The notes beneath the pieces are model-generated. The model saw nothing but the letters and a program-made list of their open reading frames with translations, was not told the origin of the DNA and ran no database searches. DNA of 64,000 bases from Chryseobacterium taeanense (GTDB lineage Bacteria > Bacteroidota > Bacteroidia > Flavobacteriales > Weeksellaceae). Every line of letters begins with the position of its first letter. Position 1 is the first letter of the stretch. A program made the position numbers and the translations under genes. Location of the stretch: NCBI RefSeq assembly GCF_900099685.1, contig NZ_FNDW01000008.1, positions 100,138 to 164,137 of the forward strand, written 5' to 3'. Below, piece after piece: positions 54,499 to 63,717 of this stretch.

Positions 54499-56013
54499 AT
54501 GGCAACGAAAGCACTTTTCAATACTGTGGTCAACTGGTTTATCCGGCAGAGGATAGATCAGATTCAGAATTTTATGGATCATCCTGTTGAGACACAGAAT
54601 GGAATTTTATTTTCCCAGCTGTTTCACGCCGAAGATACCGAGTATGGAAAAAAATATGGCTTTAATTCTATTTCCAGTTATCAGGACTTTAAAAATAAGG
54701 TTCCTATTGTAACCTACGAAGAAATAGAACCTTATATAGAAAAAGCACGACAGGGACAAAAAGATGTTACGTGGCCGGGGTATATTAAGCATTTCGCTAA
54801 GTCTTCTGGTACAACCAATGCCAAAAGTAAATTTATCCCTATTTCCGCTGAAAGTCTTGAGTACTGTCACATGAAAGCAGGAAAAGACATGGTTTCTATT
54901 TACGCCAACAACCATCCTGAAAATCAACTTTTTAACTATAAAAACCTTCGTCTCGGCGGAAGCTCAGAACTGTATGCAGATTTCAACACTAAGTTTGGAG
55001 ATCTGTCGGCAATCCTGATCGACAACCTCCCGTTCTGGGTAGAAATAACCACAACACCCAGCAAAAAAGTTTCGCTGATGGGAGAATGGGAAAGCAAGCT
55101 AAAAGCCATAACCTCGGAAGTAAAAAATGAAGATGTAGGGAGTATTCTTGGTGTTCCGAGCTGGATGCTGGTTCTTCTTCAGCGGGTAATAAAGGAAACC
55201 GACATCAGCAATATCTCTGAGCTGTGGCCAAATCTGGAAGTCTTCTTTCATGGTGGCATCAGCTTTAAACCTTACCGAGAGCAGTATAAGCAAATCATAG
55301 GAAAGAATATCAACTATTACGAAATTTATAACGCCTCTGAAGGTTTTTTTGGAATTCAGGACAGATCAAACAGTGACGAAATGTTGCTGATGCTGGATTA
55401 CGGCATTTTTTATGAATTTATCCCGATGGATCAATTTCATCTTTCCAATCCGAAAGTGGTAAGCCTGGAAGATGTGGAAATTGGTAAGAATTATGCCATG
55501 GTCATTACAACCAACGGCGGGCTGTGGAGATATCTTATTGGAGACACCGTAATATTTACCTGTAAAAGCCCTTTTAGAATAAAGATCACAGGAAGAACGA
55601 AACATTACATCAATGCTTTTGGTGAAGAGTTAATGATCACCAATGTAGAATCTGCCCTTACCAAAGCCTGCGAAGAAACCCATGCTGCTGTTTCCGATTT
55701 TACAGGAGCTCCTGTTTTCATGAAAAACGACGAAGGAGGTGCCCATGAGTGGATTTTCGAATTTTGCAAAATGCCTGTTGATCTGGAACGTTTTATTGAC
55801 GTTTTTGATAATCATCTGAAATCTATCAATTCTGACTACGAAGCGAAGCGCTATAATAATATGACCCTGAAAAGACCAATCGTACATATTGCCAAACCCA
55901 ATCTTTTTTATGGCTGGCTGGAATCCAAAGGCAAACTCGGTGGCCAGAACAAAGTGCCGAGGCTAAGTAATGACAGAGAATATATAGATCCATTACTGGA
56001 ATTGAATAGATAA
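54499..56013 (+). CDS. GH3-family acyl-adenylate/amide synthetase-like protein
   Basis: A 504-aa protein of the GH3 auxin-responsive-promoter family. The nucleotide motifs of this adenylate-forming superfamily are present: KHFAKSSGTTNAKSKFIPIS (motif 1), YEIYNASEGFFGIQD (motif 2) and GLWRYLIGDTVIFTC with FRIKITGRTKHYINAFGEEL (motif 3 and hinge). Plant GH3 enzymes join amino acids to jasmonate or auxin. Bacterial members are of unknown substrate, sometimes with a role in amide synthesis. It is a single gene with its own terminator. Confidence 0.9.
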   Translation: MATKALFNTVVNWFIRQRIDQIQNFMDHPVETQNGILFSQLFHAEDTEYGKKYGFNSISSYQDFKNKVPIVTYEEIEPYIEKARQGQKDVTWPGYIKHFAKSSGTTNAKSKFIPISAESLEYCHMKAGKDMVSIYANNHPENQLFNYKNLRLGGSSELYADFNTKFGDLSAILIDNLPFWVEITTTPSKKVSLMGEWESKLKAITSEVKNEDVGSILGVPSWMLVLLQRVIKETDISNISELWPNLEVFFHGGISFKPYREQYKQIIGKNINYYEIYNASEGFFGIQDRSNSDEMLLMLDYGIFYEFIPMDQFHLSNPKVVSLEDVEIGKNYAMVITTNGGLWRYLIGDTVIFTCKSPFRIKITGRTKHYINAFGEELMITNVESALTKACEETHAAVSDFTGAPVFMKNDEGGAHEWIFEFCKMPVDLERFIDVFDNHLKSINSDYEAKRYNNMTLKRPIVHIAKPNLFYGWLESKGKLGGQNKVPRLSNDREYIDPLLELNR

Positions 56014-56025
56014 ATTTTCAACAAG

Positions 56026-56051
56026 AAACCGCAGCCTTTGCTACGGTTTTT
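56026..56051. terminator. Terminator after the GH3-family gene
   Basis: AAACCG / CGGTTT outer arms with inner AGC / GCT and a T-run. Confidence 0.8.
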
Positions 56052-56065
56052 CTGTATTGTACTGG

Positions 56066-56443
56066 TTATTTACTCAAATCTTCCTTAAGCTTTTTCGCCC
56101 CCTCTTCTACTTTCGAAGCGCCTTCGGCAGCTGCCTTTTTCACATCCTGACCCGCCTGATGAAGATTTTCTTTGGTTTTATCCGCGGTAGCATCAATCTT
56201 ATTCTTTGCATCTTCTGCCGCCTTATCTATCTTTCTACTAGCCTCATCGATTCTGGATTCCGTTTTTTCCTTCACATCATTGATCTTTGAGGTATCTACT
56301 CCAATTCCGTTTTCGGAAACAGTGGTAGTTGTAGTAGTAACGGATCCGTCAGGATTTTCTACCGTCTCCGTCTTTGATGTCGATTTTGTACATGATACAA
56401 CCAATATTGCTACAATTAATCCTGATAAAATGTTTTTTTTCAT
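56066..56443 (-). CDS. Small lipoprotein with an amphipathic helical repeat
   Basis: A 125-aa protein. Lipoprotein signal MKKNILSGLIVAILVVSCTK (Cys18), then a Thr-rich strand (DGSVTTTTTTVSENGIGV) and a long Lys/Glu/Ala helix of about 70 residues with 11-residue-like periodicity (SRKIDKAAEDAKNKIDATAD, KTKENLHQAGQDVKKAAAEG). This resembles LEA/apolipoprotein-type amphipathic helices. It is expected to be anchored in the outer membrane or facing the periplasm. Function unknown. Confidence 0.75.
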   Translation of the reverse strand: MKKNILSGLIVAILVVSCTKSTSKTETVENPDGSVTTTTTTVSENGIGVDTSKINDVKEKTESRIDEASRKIDKAAEDAKNKIDATADKTKENLHQAGQDVKKAAAEGASKVEEGAKKLKEDLSK

Positions 56444-56488
56444 ATGTATTAATAATTTAAATGATATTCAATAGTAAATAAAGTAGAG

Positions 56489-56827
56489 TTATTCTGTTTT
56501 TTCTCCAGCCTTAGGAGTAGTTTCAGCGGTATTCTGTTTTTTATCTTCTGCTTTTATTTTGTTTTCTTTCTCCAGTTCCTGCTGTATTTTTTTCTCTTGT
56601 TCCTGAAGTTTCAGAACCTCTTTCAGAGAATCCCGATATTTCTTTGAAGACATCCTGATTTGCCGTACCACATCTACAGAAGTTGCACCGGACGAAAAAG
56701 AGTCGACCGCGGTCGTATCATAATTAGCCTTCGGGTTTTCCTCCGGATAAAAATCCTGAGGCTCTTTTTTGGAACAGGAAACGGCTGCAATCGTGAAAAC
56801 AAAGAATACAAAAAACAAATTTTTCAT
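56489..56827 (-). CDS. Predicted lipoprotein with a charged coiled-coil tail
   Basis: The protein is 112 aa from ATG 56827 (MKNLFFVFFVFTIAAVSCSK; lipobox Cys18). The longer frame to 56902 has no signal and is rejected. The mature part has DFYPEENPKANYDTTAVDSF, then VVRQIRMSSKKYRDSLKEVL and a Gln/Glu/Lys-rich coil that ends in a low-complexity tail (TAETTPKAGEKTE). It follows the previous lipoprotein on the same strand at about 45 bp. No family is recognised. Confidence 0.65.
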   Translation of the reverse strand: MKNLFFVFFVFTIAAVSCSKKEPQDFYPEENPKANYDTTAVDSFSSGATSVDVVRQIRMSSKKYRDSLKEVLKLQEQEKKIQQELEKENKIKAEDKKQNTAETTPKAGEKTE

Positions 56828-56994
56828 AAGAACGAATTTAGCAGAAATTCTGCAATTACAGTCCCGTGACTCAAAAATTATCGGAACATTCTGCCAGATC
56901 AACAGAATTATTTATTTTGAGAACTTAAAAAACTTTCTACACCTTTGTTATATGAAGTTTTTTTGATAAGTTTAAGCAAATTTAATTCAAACGA

Positions 56995-58398
56995 ATGGTT
57001 CTCAGCAGAATTTGGTCGGCCTTTATCATTATCGCCATTGCCATTGCCAGTATAAAATACATTTCATCAAGCCATTATAAAACTATATTTAATGATATGG
57101 TGGTTGGGAAAGGTGGTGACACGGTACAAATCACGACCCAGAAAATGAATACGCTTTCTCCTATTGTCCGAGACAGTTTGATGAAAAATCCAGATTTTGC
57201 AGACAGTAGAATTCATTATAAAACAGATTCACTGAAACAGGATGTGAAAGTTTACCGTGTTCAACAAACAGATGGCGTTATAGAAACCAGTACATCTGCC
57301 GTTTGGATTTGTTTAAAACTAATTGGAATTATGGCTTTGTTCATGGGATTCATGAGCATTGCAGAAAAAGCCGGCGGGATCAACCTTTTAAGCCGATTTA
57401 TTCAGCCTTTTTTTTCAAAACTTTTTCCTGAGATACCCAAAAACCATCCTGCTTTCGGACATATGCTGATGAATTTCAGTGCCAATCTTCTCGGTTTAGA
57501 CAATGCAGCTACACCTTTCGGTTTAAAAGCTATGGAAAGCCTGCAAACCTTAAATCCACAAAAAGATACAGCGAGCAATTCTCAGATCATGTTTTTATGT
57601 CTTCATGCAGGTGGAATGACGCTGATTCCGGTTTCTATCATTGCCATTCGGGCTTCTATGGGTTCAAAAACACCTACAGATATTTTCCTGCCGTGTATGA
57701 TTGCAACTTTTGCCGCAACTTTGGCTGCCATGATCGTTGTTTCACTTTACCAAAAAATCAACTTATTAAAACCTATTGTGATCGCTTATGTAGGAGGAAT
57801 TTCAGCAATAATCGCTTTATTGGTTGTCTATCTCGTACAGCTGAGCAAAGATCAGCTGGATGATTTTAGCAAGGTTTTAAGTAACGGACTGATTCTCTTT
57901 ATATTTCTGGCTATTGTTCTGGGTGCGGTCTATAAAAAAATCAATGTATTTGATGCTTTTATTGAAGGTGCTAAAGAAGGTTTTACAACCTGTGTTAAAA
58001 TTATTCCTTACCTGGTCGGAATGCTGATCGCAATTTCCTTACTAAGAACCTCCGGAGTTTTTGATGTCATCATTGACGGAATGAAATGGGTTGCCAATGC
58101 CGCCAATCTGGATCCTCGCTTTGTAGACGGACTGCCGACAGCACTTATTAAGCCGCTCTCCGGCTCAGGAGCCCGGGGAATGATGGTCGATACGATGGCT
58201 ACTTTCGGAGCCGACAGCTTTCAGGGGAAACTGGCTGCGGTACTTCAGGGAAGCTCAGATACAACGTTTTATGTGATCGCAGTCTATTTCGGAGCAGTAG
58301 CCGTGAAGAATACACGATATACTGTTGTTGCAATGCTTCTGGCAGATCTGGTAGGAATTATAACTTCTATTGCTTTAGCATATTTATTTTTTGCATAA
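56995..58398 (+). CDS. SpmA-SpmB fusion (nucleoside-recognition/spore-maturation type membrane protein)
   Basis: A 467-aa membrane protein that joins the two spore-maturation halves. The SpmA-like half includes SANLLGLDNAATPFGLKAME and FLCLHAGGMTLIPVSIIAIR. The SpmB-like half starts near GAKEGFTTCVKIIPYLVGML and holds IKPLSGSGARGMMVDTMATF and LQGSSDTTFYVIAVYFGAVA. About ten TM segments are visible. An extracytoplasmic insert (about 25-100) lies after TM1. Related proteins are thought to move nucleosides or similar small molecules. Bacteroidota do not make spores, so the name reflects homology only. Confidence 0.9.
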   Translation: MVLSRIWSAFIIIAIAIASIKYISSSHYKTIFNDMVVGKGGDTVQITTQKMNTLSPIVRDSLMKNPDFADSRIHYKTDSLKQDVKVYRVQQTDGVIETSTSAVWICLKLIGIMALFMGFMSIAEKAGGINLLSRFIQPFFSKLFPEIPKNHPAFGHMLMNFSANLLGLDNAATPFGLKAMESLQTLNPQKDTASNSQIMFLCLHAGGMTLIPVSIIAIRASMGSKTPTDIFLPCMIATFAATLAAMIVVSLYQKINLLKPIVIAYVGGISAIIALLVVYLVQLSKDQLDDFSKVLSNGLILFIFLAIVLGAVYKKINVFDAFIEGAKEGFTTCVKIIPYLVGMLIAISLLRTSGVFDVIIDGMKWVANAANLDPRFVDGLPTALIKPLSGSGARGMMVDTMATFGADSFQGKLAAVLQGSSDTTFYVIAVYFGAVAVKNTRYTVVAMLLADLVGIITSIALAYLFFA

Positions 58399-58534
58399 AA
58401 AAGGATGTGGTTTCAAAAGTCTAGCCGCCGATTGCATATATTATAAACAAATTCAGTTAGAAAGCCTTATTGGTGATTTCGATAGCCTCAATTGCCAGTA
58501 ACATAAAATAAAAATCTTAAACTTTAAACCCATT

Positions 58535-58927
58535 ATGATAACAGATAAAGAATTTACGCTAAGACTAATCCGCCAGTTGACACAGGCGCTGGAAAAACTG
58601 ATTTTGGATAAACCGGAAGAAAGTTTAATGCAAAAAGAACTCGATTTCGATTCCTTAATGAGAGATATTTTCAAGATGAGCTTCACAGAAATTTCTTCCA
58701 AAACAAAAGAGGAAATCATTGAAATCGTGAAAGAAAGACAGGAAAGAGATCATAAAGATTATTATGAAATGCTGGGAAATCTTTTTTATTTTAAAGGTAA
58801 AACGGAAAACAATAAAGATTTTCTAGACAAAGCTAAAACATTCTATGAGCTCTATCTTCAGACCAGCGGAATATTTGCGCTTCCGGTAATCAACAGAATA
58901 TCAGAAATAAAAAAAGCACTTGAATAA
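58535..58927 (+). CDS. Conserved hypothetical helical protein
   Basis: A 130-aa charged, all-helical cytoplasmic protein. It begins MITDKEFTLRLIRQLTQALE and has LDFDSLMRDIFKMSFTEISS, then a C-terminal part that may be one TPR-like helical pair (MLGNLFYFKGKTENNKDFLD, KAKTFYELYLQTSGIFALPV). The family is not named with confidence; there is some likeness to DUF6483. Its stop codon lies in the left arm of a terminator. Confidence 0.6.
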   Translation: MITDKEFTLRLIRQLTQALEKLILDKPEESLMQKELDFDSLMRDIFKMSFTEISSKTKEEIIEIVKERQERDHKDYYEMLGNLFYFKGKTENNKDFLDKAKTFYELYLQTSGIFALPVINRISEIKKALE

Positions 58928-58938
58928 AGTGCTTTTGT
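58912..58938. terminator. Bidirectional terminator between the helical protein and tonB-like genes
   Basis: AAAAGCACTT / AAGTGCTTTT around five bases, with A/T tracts on both sides. Confidence 0.85.
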
Positions 58939-58942
58939 ATGT

Positions 58943-59824
58943 TTAGAAAGTAATTTTATACGTTCCGGTAGAAGACACACTGGCTTTTTCAGCTTTTACA
59001 TATTTCTTAACCCACGAGACTGCATTTGAAGTAATACAAGGATCTGAAGTCCCTCCTGATCTTCTTGCAGAAACTACATTTCCTGCTTTATCAACCGTGT
59101 AAGATATGGTAATTGTCCCACTTGCTTTGCAGTTGTTTGCTGGTTGCGTTCCTCCTCTACCCATGGTTCCGGGAATGAACCCAACCAATTTTCTATCAAT
59201 CCCCACTTTGCTGTCCCCATTTCCATCGCCTCCTAAAGGATCTCCGGCATTTCCAATTCCACTGCCATCTCCCTGGCTTCCTGCTTTTGTTCCTCGTCCT
59301 CGGATCAGGTTTCCGATGGCTGCCGTTCCTTTTCCGTCTCCGTTTCCTGTTTTTGAGTTTGAGGTTACAGCTCCTGATTTTTTAGTATTTTTTGTCGCGC
59401 TCGTGCTTGCTGAAGACTTCTTAGTTTCGGCTTTTGACTCTTCTTTTTTCGGAACGGTAATTTTCGAATTGTTTCCGGTAATGATTTTATCCTTCGCTTC
59501 TGATTTTTGTGTTTCAGGTTGAGGTTCAGGCTTGATTACTGTTTTTGTTTCCGGAACAGAAGCTTCCGCAGGTTCTGTAACATTTTCTGTTGCTGCAGCT
59601 AAACTTCCTGGCTGATCGGCAGGTTCTTCCGCTCCGTTTCCGTTTCTGTTGTCCCCGAAATTTACCAGCATGGTGGTTACAATTTCCGGTTGTTGATCCA
59701 GTTCCGGTTTTAATTTATATAAAAAGACAAACAGCAAGATCGCAGACCAAATCAGGATAGAAAGCAATGCACTTTTTACCCGATCCCGGTTTTGTTCGTC
59801 TCTGTTTATAATCTCGCTTCTCAT
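58943..59824 (-). CDS. TonB-like energy transducer
   Basis: The protein is 293 aa from ATG 59824 (MRSEIINRDEQNRDRVKSAL); the longer frame to 59923 runs into exbD. One TM segment (LLSILIWSAILLFVFLYKL) near residues 18-36 is followed by a long Pro/Glu/Lys then Gly/Ser-rich linker that should span the periplasm, and a C-terminal TonB-like domain (SGTITISYTVDKAGNVVSAR, SNAVSWVKKYVKAEKAS). It transmits inner-membrane proton force to outer-membrane receptors. It is encoded right after ExbB and ExbD on the same strand. Confidence 0.88.
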   Translation of the reverse strand: MRSEIINRDEQNRDRVKSALLSILIWSAILLFVFLYKLKPELDQQPEIVTTMLVNFGDNRNGNGAEEPADQPGSLAAATENVTEPAEASVPETKTVIKPEPQPETQKSEAKDKIITGNNSKITVPKKEESKAETKKSSASTSATKNTKKSGAVTSNSKTGNGDGKGTAAIGNLIRGRGTKAGSQGDGSGIGNAGDPLGGDGNGDSKVGIDRKLVGFIPGTMGRGGTQPANNCKASGTITISYTVDKAGNVVSARRSGGTSDPCITSNAVSWVKKYVKAEKASVSSTGTYKITF

Positions 59825-59858
59825 TTTAAAAAGATCCTTTCCGATAGTTTCGGAGTTG

Positions 59859-60257
59859 TTATTTATCTTTAACCGTTGCAATGGCAATATTAAATTTATA
59901 CTTTTCGGCAATTTCCATGGCAAAAACTACATCTTTATGCATGGTATTTTCGTCTGCACGTATCGTGAAAGACTTATTGGTCTGGTTGGTTAGCTTATTC
60001 ACGATGGTCTGCTCAAGCTGTGCTTTTTCAACAGGAGTATCATCTACAAAGTAAGATCCGTCCGGCTTGATGCTTACGGTAACAGGGTTCGGAATATTAT
60101 CTTCAACAGCTCCCGTTTTCGGTAATTTTACATCAATAGCACTTTGATTTGCAGCGGAAGATGTTACCATAAAGAAGATCAGCATCAGCAAGATAACATC
60201 GGTCATTGCTGCGAGGCTGAACTCGGGGTTTGCTTTATTTCTTCTCTGAATTTTCAT
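59859..60257 (-). CDS. exbD: ExbD/TolR-family biopolymer transport protein
   Basis: A 132-aa protein with one TM helix (FSLAAMTDVILLMLIFFMVT) carrying the essential Asp (M-T-D-V) at about residue 20. The periplasmic part (IDVKLPKTGAVEDN, VSIKPDGSYFVDDTPVEKAQ, TIRADENTMHKDVVFAMEIA) is standard. It works with ExbB as the proton channel that powers TonB. It lies between exbB and the tonB-like gene. Confidence 0.94.
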   Translation of the reverse strand: MKIQRRNKANPEFSLAAMTDVILLMLIFFMVTSSAANQSAIDVKLPKTGAVEDNIPNPVTVSIKPDGSYFVDDTPVEKAQLEQTIVNKLTNQTNKSFTIRADENTMHKDVVFAMEIAEKYKFNIAIATVKDK

Positions 60258-60316
60258 CTGTTTACTTTTCTTGTTTTTTAATGTTCAGACAGAACCTTTC
60301 GGTTTCATATGAAGAT

Positions 60317-61021
60317 TTATAAAGGTTTGTTGATAAGGTCTAAAAATTCTCCCGACATATTCTGAGCTTTCAATACAAATTTATCTATTCTTGTCAATAA
60401 TAAATTGTAGAAAAAGTTTGCCGGAATCGCCACTGCCAGACCGACTGCTGTTTGTCCTAACGCCGTATAAATGCCTTCAGACAATGTTTTCGGAGAAAAA
60501 GATCCGCTGGCATGAGATAAATTAAAGAAAGCGATAATCATCCCGATTACCGTTCCTAAAAGTCCCAGCATCGGCGCAATACTTGGTACAACAGCCAAAA
60601 GATTCAGGTTTTTCTCCATATTGGCTACCTCAACCTGCGCCTGAGATTCCATGGCACTTACGATATCGGATACTGGTCTTCCGAGTCTGGAGATTCCTTT
60701 TTCCAGAATTCTTCCTTCAGGTGAGTTTTGCCTTTTACAGTAATCGAGTGCAGATTCCATTTTACCTTCTTTGATGAAATCTTCAATATTATCCATAAAG
60801 TTGGCATCTGTTTTTGAAGTCAGCCTTTTGATAAAGAAAAAACGTTCAAAGAAGAGATAAACGGAAAATACCCCCAACAGGAGTACAGTCACCATTACGA
60901 TTTTGGCGAAAGCGCCTCCATGAAACATGATCTTCCAAAATGAAAATTCTAAATCTTGTGCCGCAACTGCAGGCGCAGCAGCCTGTGCAAATAATACCTG
61001 AGTAAGTTCCGTTATCAGCAT
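60317..61021 (-). CDS. exbB: ExbB/TolQ-family proton channel
   Basis: A 234-aa protein with three TM segments. The first is preceded by a short N-terminal hydrophobic stretch (LITELTQVLFAQAAAPAV), the others are SIAPMLGLLGTVIGMIIAFF and LGQTAVGLAVAIPANFFYNL, with the conserved Thr and Glu of MotA/ExbB proteins. Cytoplasmic SALDYCKRQNSPEGRILEKG lies between TM1 and TM2. First gene of the exbB-exbD-tonB operon. A TACATTTG -7 box lies at 61051-61058 on the minus strand. Confidence 0.94.
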   Translation of the reverse strand: MLITELTQVLFAQAAAPAVAAQDLEFSFWKIMFHGGAFAKIVMVTVLLLGVFSVYLFFERFFFIKRLTSKTDANFMDNIEDFIKEGKMESALDYCKRQNSPEGRILEKGISRLGRPVSDIVSAMESQAQVEVANMEKNLNLLAVVPSIAPMLGLLGTVIGMIIAFFNLSHASGSFSPKTLSEGIYTALGQTAVGLAVAIPANFFYNLLLTRIDKFVLKAQNMSGEFLDLINKPL

Positions 61022-61198
61022 TAATGTTTATTTTATAAGAGTTGTAACGACAAATGTAGTGGAATATTATCAAATGATATCTTAAAAATTGCTTAAAAAC
61101 AACTTAAATTTTGTTATTTTCAACAACAGCAAATTTCTTTCCAAAAAAATCTGAAAAGAAATCTGATATAAATTCCGGAGAACAGTAAACGTCTGAAA

Positions 61199-61660
61199 TT
61201 AATCTTCGTCTACTTCAATTTCATCCTGCTTGAATTCGCATTTTAGCCTGAAAGGAATCGGGGTATCTGAACCCGTGTAAAAATCATCAATTGTCCCTTT
61301 CCATATTACCTGAAGCTCACCTTCTTCATTTTTATCAAACTGCAGCTCATTATCATAGATAAAAGCTTCTTCATCATCAAAAAGATCAACTTCCGTGAAA
61401 GTATCTTCGTCGGAATCATTAATGGTAATTGTTTTTCCTTCTATTTCCGCAGATTCGATAGGGAAATCGAAAACTTCAAGTGAAAGCTGAGGAAAGTTGT
61501 ACTGCAGAGAATCATCATCCACATGATCCAGACTGTCATCCGTAATAATCTCAACCTCTAGGAAATGTTGCTGGTTGCTGTAAACTGCTTTACAATAAGT
61601 ATTTCTGATATTGTATTTTAGCGTTTCGTCCGGATGGTAAATTTTTAAAATCCCTTTCAT
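61199..61660 (-). CDS. Conserved hypothetical acidic protein
   Basis: A 153-aa, very acidic protein rich in Asp and Glu (ITDDSLDHVDDDSLQYNF, TINDSDEDTFTEVDLFDDEE). The order looks like an all-beta fold of alternating strands (GILKIYHPDETLKYNIRN, LQVIWKGTIDDFYTGSDTPI, PFRLKCEFKQDEIEVDED). No signal peptide, so cytoplasmic. Similar short proteins are usually unnamed in Bacteroidota. It is a single gene. No function is claimed. Confidence 0.65.
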   Translation of the reverse strand: MKGILKIYHPDETLKYNIRNTYCKAVYSNQQHFLEVEIITDDSLDHVDDDSLQYNFPQLSLEVFDFPIESAEIEGKTITINDSDEDTFTEVDLFDDEEAFIYDNELQFDKNEEGELQVIWKGTIDDFYTGSDTPIPFRLKCEFKQDEIEVDED

Positions 61661-61817
61661 TTTTTCCTAAAAAAAGAACTGTAATAATATGATTGTAAAC
61701 GTTTTCAACAAAGATAAAAAATAGATTGAATGTGAAAAATTTTTTGAAAACTATTTTTTGGGAAAATCAGCATTATCAAGCTGATAAATTTAAACTTTGT
61801 CATTATATAAGCTATGT

Positions 61818-61833
61818 TTAGAAAGCTTTCTAA
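61818..61833. promoter_or_regulatory. Perfect 16-bp palindrome upstream of the DUF885 gene
   Basis: TTAGAAAGCTTTCTAA reads the same on both strands. It lies about 60 bp before a -7 box and 88 bp before the ATG, a suitable place for an activator or repressor dimer. Confidence 0.45.
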
Positions 61834-61893
61834 CTTTTGAAGAAAATCTTTCGTATTTTTTAATTTAAAAATAAAAACAATGGTTTTAATATT

Positions 61894-61901
61894 TACTTTT
61901 G
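61894..61901 (+). promoter_or_regulatory. Putative -7 promoter box for the DUF885 gene
   Basis: TACTTTTG fits TAnnTTTG, 19 bp before the ATG. No clear -33 match. Confidence 0.45.
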
Positions 61902-61920
61902 TTTTTAAGAATTTTGAAAA

Positions 61921-63717
61921 ATGAAAAACATCTTATCAAAAACGATTGTTGGATTAGGTATTGTTGTAGGCCTTGCTTCCTGCAAAAAATATGATTCTCC
62001 ACTTACTAAAGTCACTCCTTCCAATTTAGATTCCATTGCCTCCAATTATTATGAGCAATATCTGAAATTATATCCATTGGATGCTACTTCGCAGGGAGAT
62101 TTAAGATATAACGACCAGCTTCCTATTACTATCGATAAAGATTTTATTTCCGGAGAGGTCGCTTTTTACAATTCTGTGCAGAAACAACTGGAAAATGTTG
62201 ATTATAAAAATCTTTCTGATGATGATAAAGTTGTTTATGATGTGCTGAATTTTACGCTGAAAGATAAAGTTCAGGCGTACAGATATCATCCTGAATATAT
62301 TCCGTTTACTCAATTCGGAGGTCTTCCGCTGAATTTTCCGCTGTACGGAAGCGGAGAAGGAAGCCAGCCTTTTAAAACAGAAAAAGACTACAGCGACTGG
62401 CTCAAAAGAATGGAAAAGTTTCCGGACTGGATGAATGCCGCAACGGATAATTTCCGTGAAGGAATTAACAACAAAATGGTTTTGCCTAAAAAGCTTGTCG
62501 TAAAAATGATTCCGCAGATGAGAGCCGAAGAAATTACGACGACAGATTTCGATAAAAATATTTTCTACGGGCCGATCAGAAAATTCCCGAAAGATTTTAC
62601 CAGTGAGCAAAAAGAAAGGTTCTCAAAACTTTATCAGGATGCCATCACACAGAAAATCATTCCAGCTTACACTAAAATGGGCGACTTTTTAGAAAAAGAA
62701 TATTTACCCAAAGCGAGAGATACAGATGGTTACAACAGCCTGCCTAACGGAAAGGAAATTTATCAGTTTTATGCAAAAAGCTGGACAACAACCAACAAAA
62801 CACCTGAAGAAATCAATAAAATCGGGCTTCAGCAGGTGGCAATGCTCCGTTCTGAAATGGAAAAGGTAAAACAGCAGGTGGGCTTTAGCGGAACGCTGGA
62901 AGAATTTATCAGTTATGTAAAAACAGATCCTAAAGCAATGCCTTATAAAACATCGAAAGAAGTTTTGGGTGCTTTTAACGGAATTCTGGCAAAAATTACT
63001 CCGAAGCTGAAAACCATGTTTTCCGTAACCCCGAAAACTAAGTTTGAGATCAGGCAGACGGAAAAATTCAGAGAAGCCAGTGCCAGCGCAGAATATATCC
63101 AGGGAACGCCGGACGGAAAAAGACCAGGAATTTTCTACGTTCCCCTTCCCGATCCCACCAAATTCAATGTCACTTCCGGGATGGAGTCTCTCTTCCTGCA
63201 CGAAGCAATTCCGGGGCATCACTATCAGGTTTCTCTTCAGCAGGAAAATACCAAGCTTCCTAAATTCATGAGATTCGGATGGTTTGGGGCGTATGGCGAA
63301 GGCTGGGCACATTATTGTGAGACATTAGGCCCTGAATTCGGATTATACACAGATCCTTACCAGAAAATGGGATATCTGAGCGACCAAATGCTTCGTGCTG
63401 TAAGATTGGTGGTAGATACGGGATTACACACGGGAAGAATGACAAGAGAAGATGCTATTAAATATTTTTTAAGCAATATTTCTTACGATGAAGCCGGTGC
63501 TACTGCAGAGGTTGAGCGTTATATGGCGATGCCGGGTCAGGCATTGGGATATAAAATAGGATCGTTGAGAATCCGTGAGTTGAGAGATAAATACCAGAAG
63601 GAACTGGGAAGCAAATTCAGTTTAGCAAAATTCCATGATGAAGTGCTGAGCCAGGGATGTCTTCCTTTGGATGTTTTGAACAGAAAAATGGAGCTTTGGG
63701 CAAAAAAACAGAAATAA
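61921..63717 (+). CDS. DUF885-family lipoprotein (predicted metallopeptidase)
   Basis: A 598-aa protein. Lipoprotein signal MKNILSKTIVGLGIVVGLAS followed by CKK (Cys21). The DUF885 domain spans most of the protein, starting with SNYYEQYLKLYPLDATSQGD. A zinc-peptidase-like motif FLHEAIPGHHYQ (H-E-x3-G-H-H) is followed by AYGEGWAHYCETLG (E-G-x-x-H-Y-x-E) and YDEAGATAEVERYMAMPGQA. These fit a metal-dependent peptidase or carboxypeptidase at the cell envelope. Substrate unknown. It is a single gene. Confidence 0.88.
   Translation: MKNILSKTIVGLGIVVGLASCKKYDSPLTKVTPSNLDSIASNYYEQYLKLYPLDATSQGDLRYNDQLPITIDKDFISGEVAFYNSVQKQLENVDYKNLSDDDKVVYDVLNFTLKDKVQAYRYHPEYIPFTQFGGLPLNFPLYGSGEGSQPFKTEKDYSDWLKRMEKFPDWMNAATDNFREGINNKMVLPKKLVVKMIPQMRAEEITTTDFDKNIFYGPIRKFPKDFTSEQKERFSKLYQDAITQKIIPAYTKMGDFLEKEYLPKARDTDGYNSLPNGKEIYQFYAKSWTTTNKTPEEINKIGLQQVAMLRSEMEKVKQQVGFSGTLEEFISYVKTDPKAMPYKTSKEVLGAFNGILAKITPKLKTMFSVTPKTKFEIRQTEKFREASASAEYIQGTPDGKRPGIFYVPLPDPTKFNVTSGMESLFLHEAIPGHHYQVSLQQENTKLPKFMRFGWFGAYGEGWAHYCETLGPEFGLYTDPYQKMGYLSDQMLRAVRLVVDTGLHTGRMTREDAIKYFLSNISYDEAGATAEVERYMAMPGQALGYKIGSLRIRELRDKYQKELGSKFSLAKFHDEVLSQGCLPLDVLNRKMELWAKKQK

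Noticed and set aside
58943..59824. Plus-strand frame rich in Pro and Phe opposite the tonB-like gene.
   Set aside because: It is the complement of the Gly/Ser/Lys-rich linker; no start context or family match.
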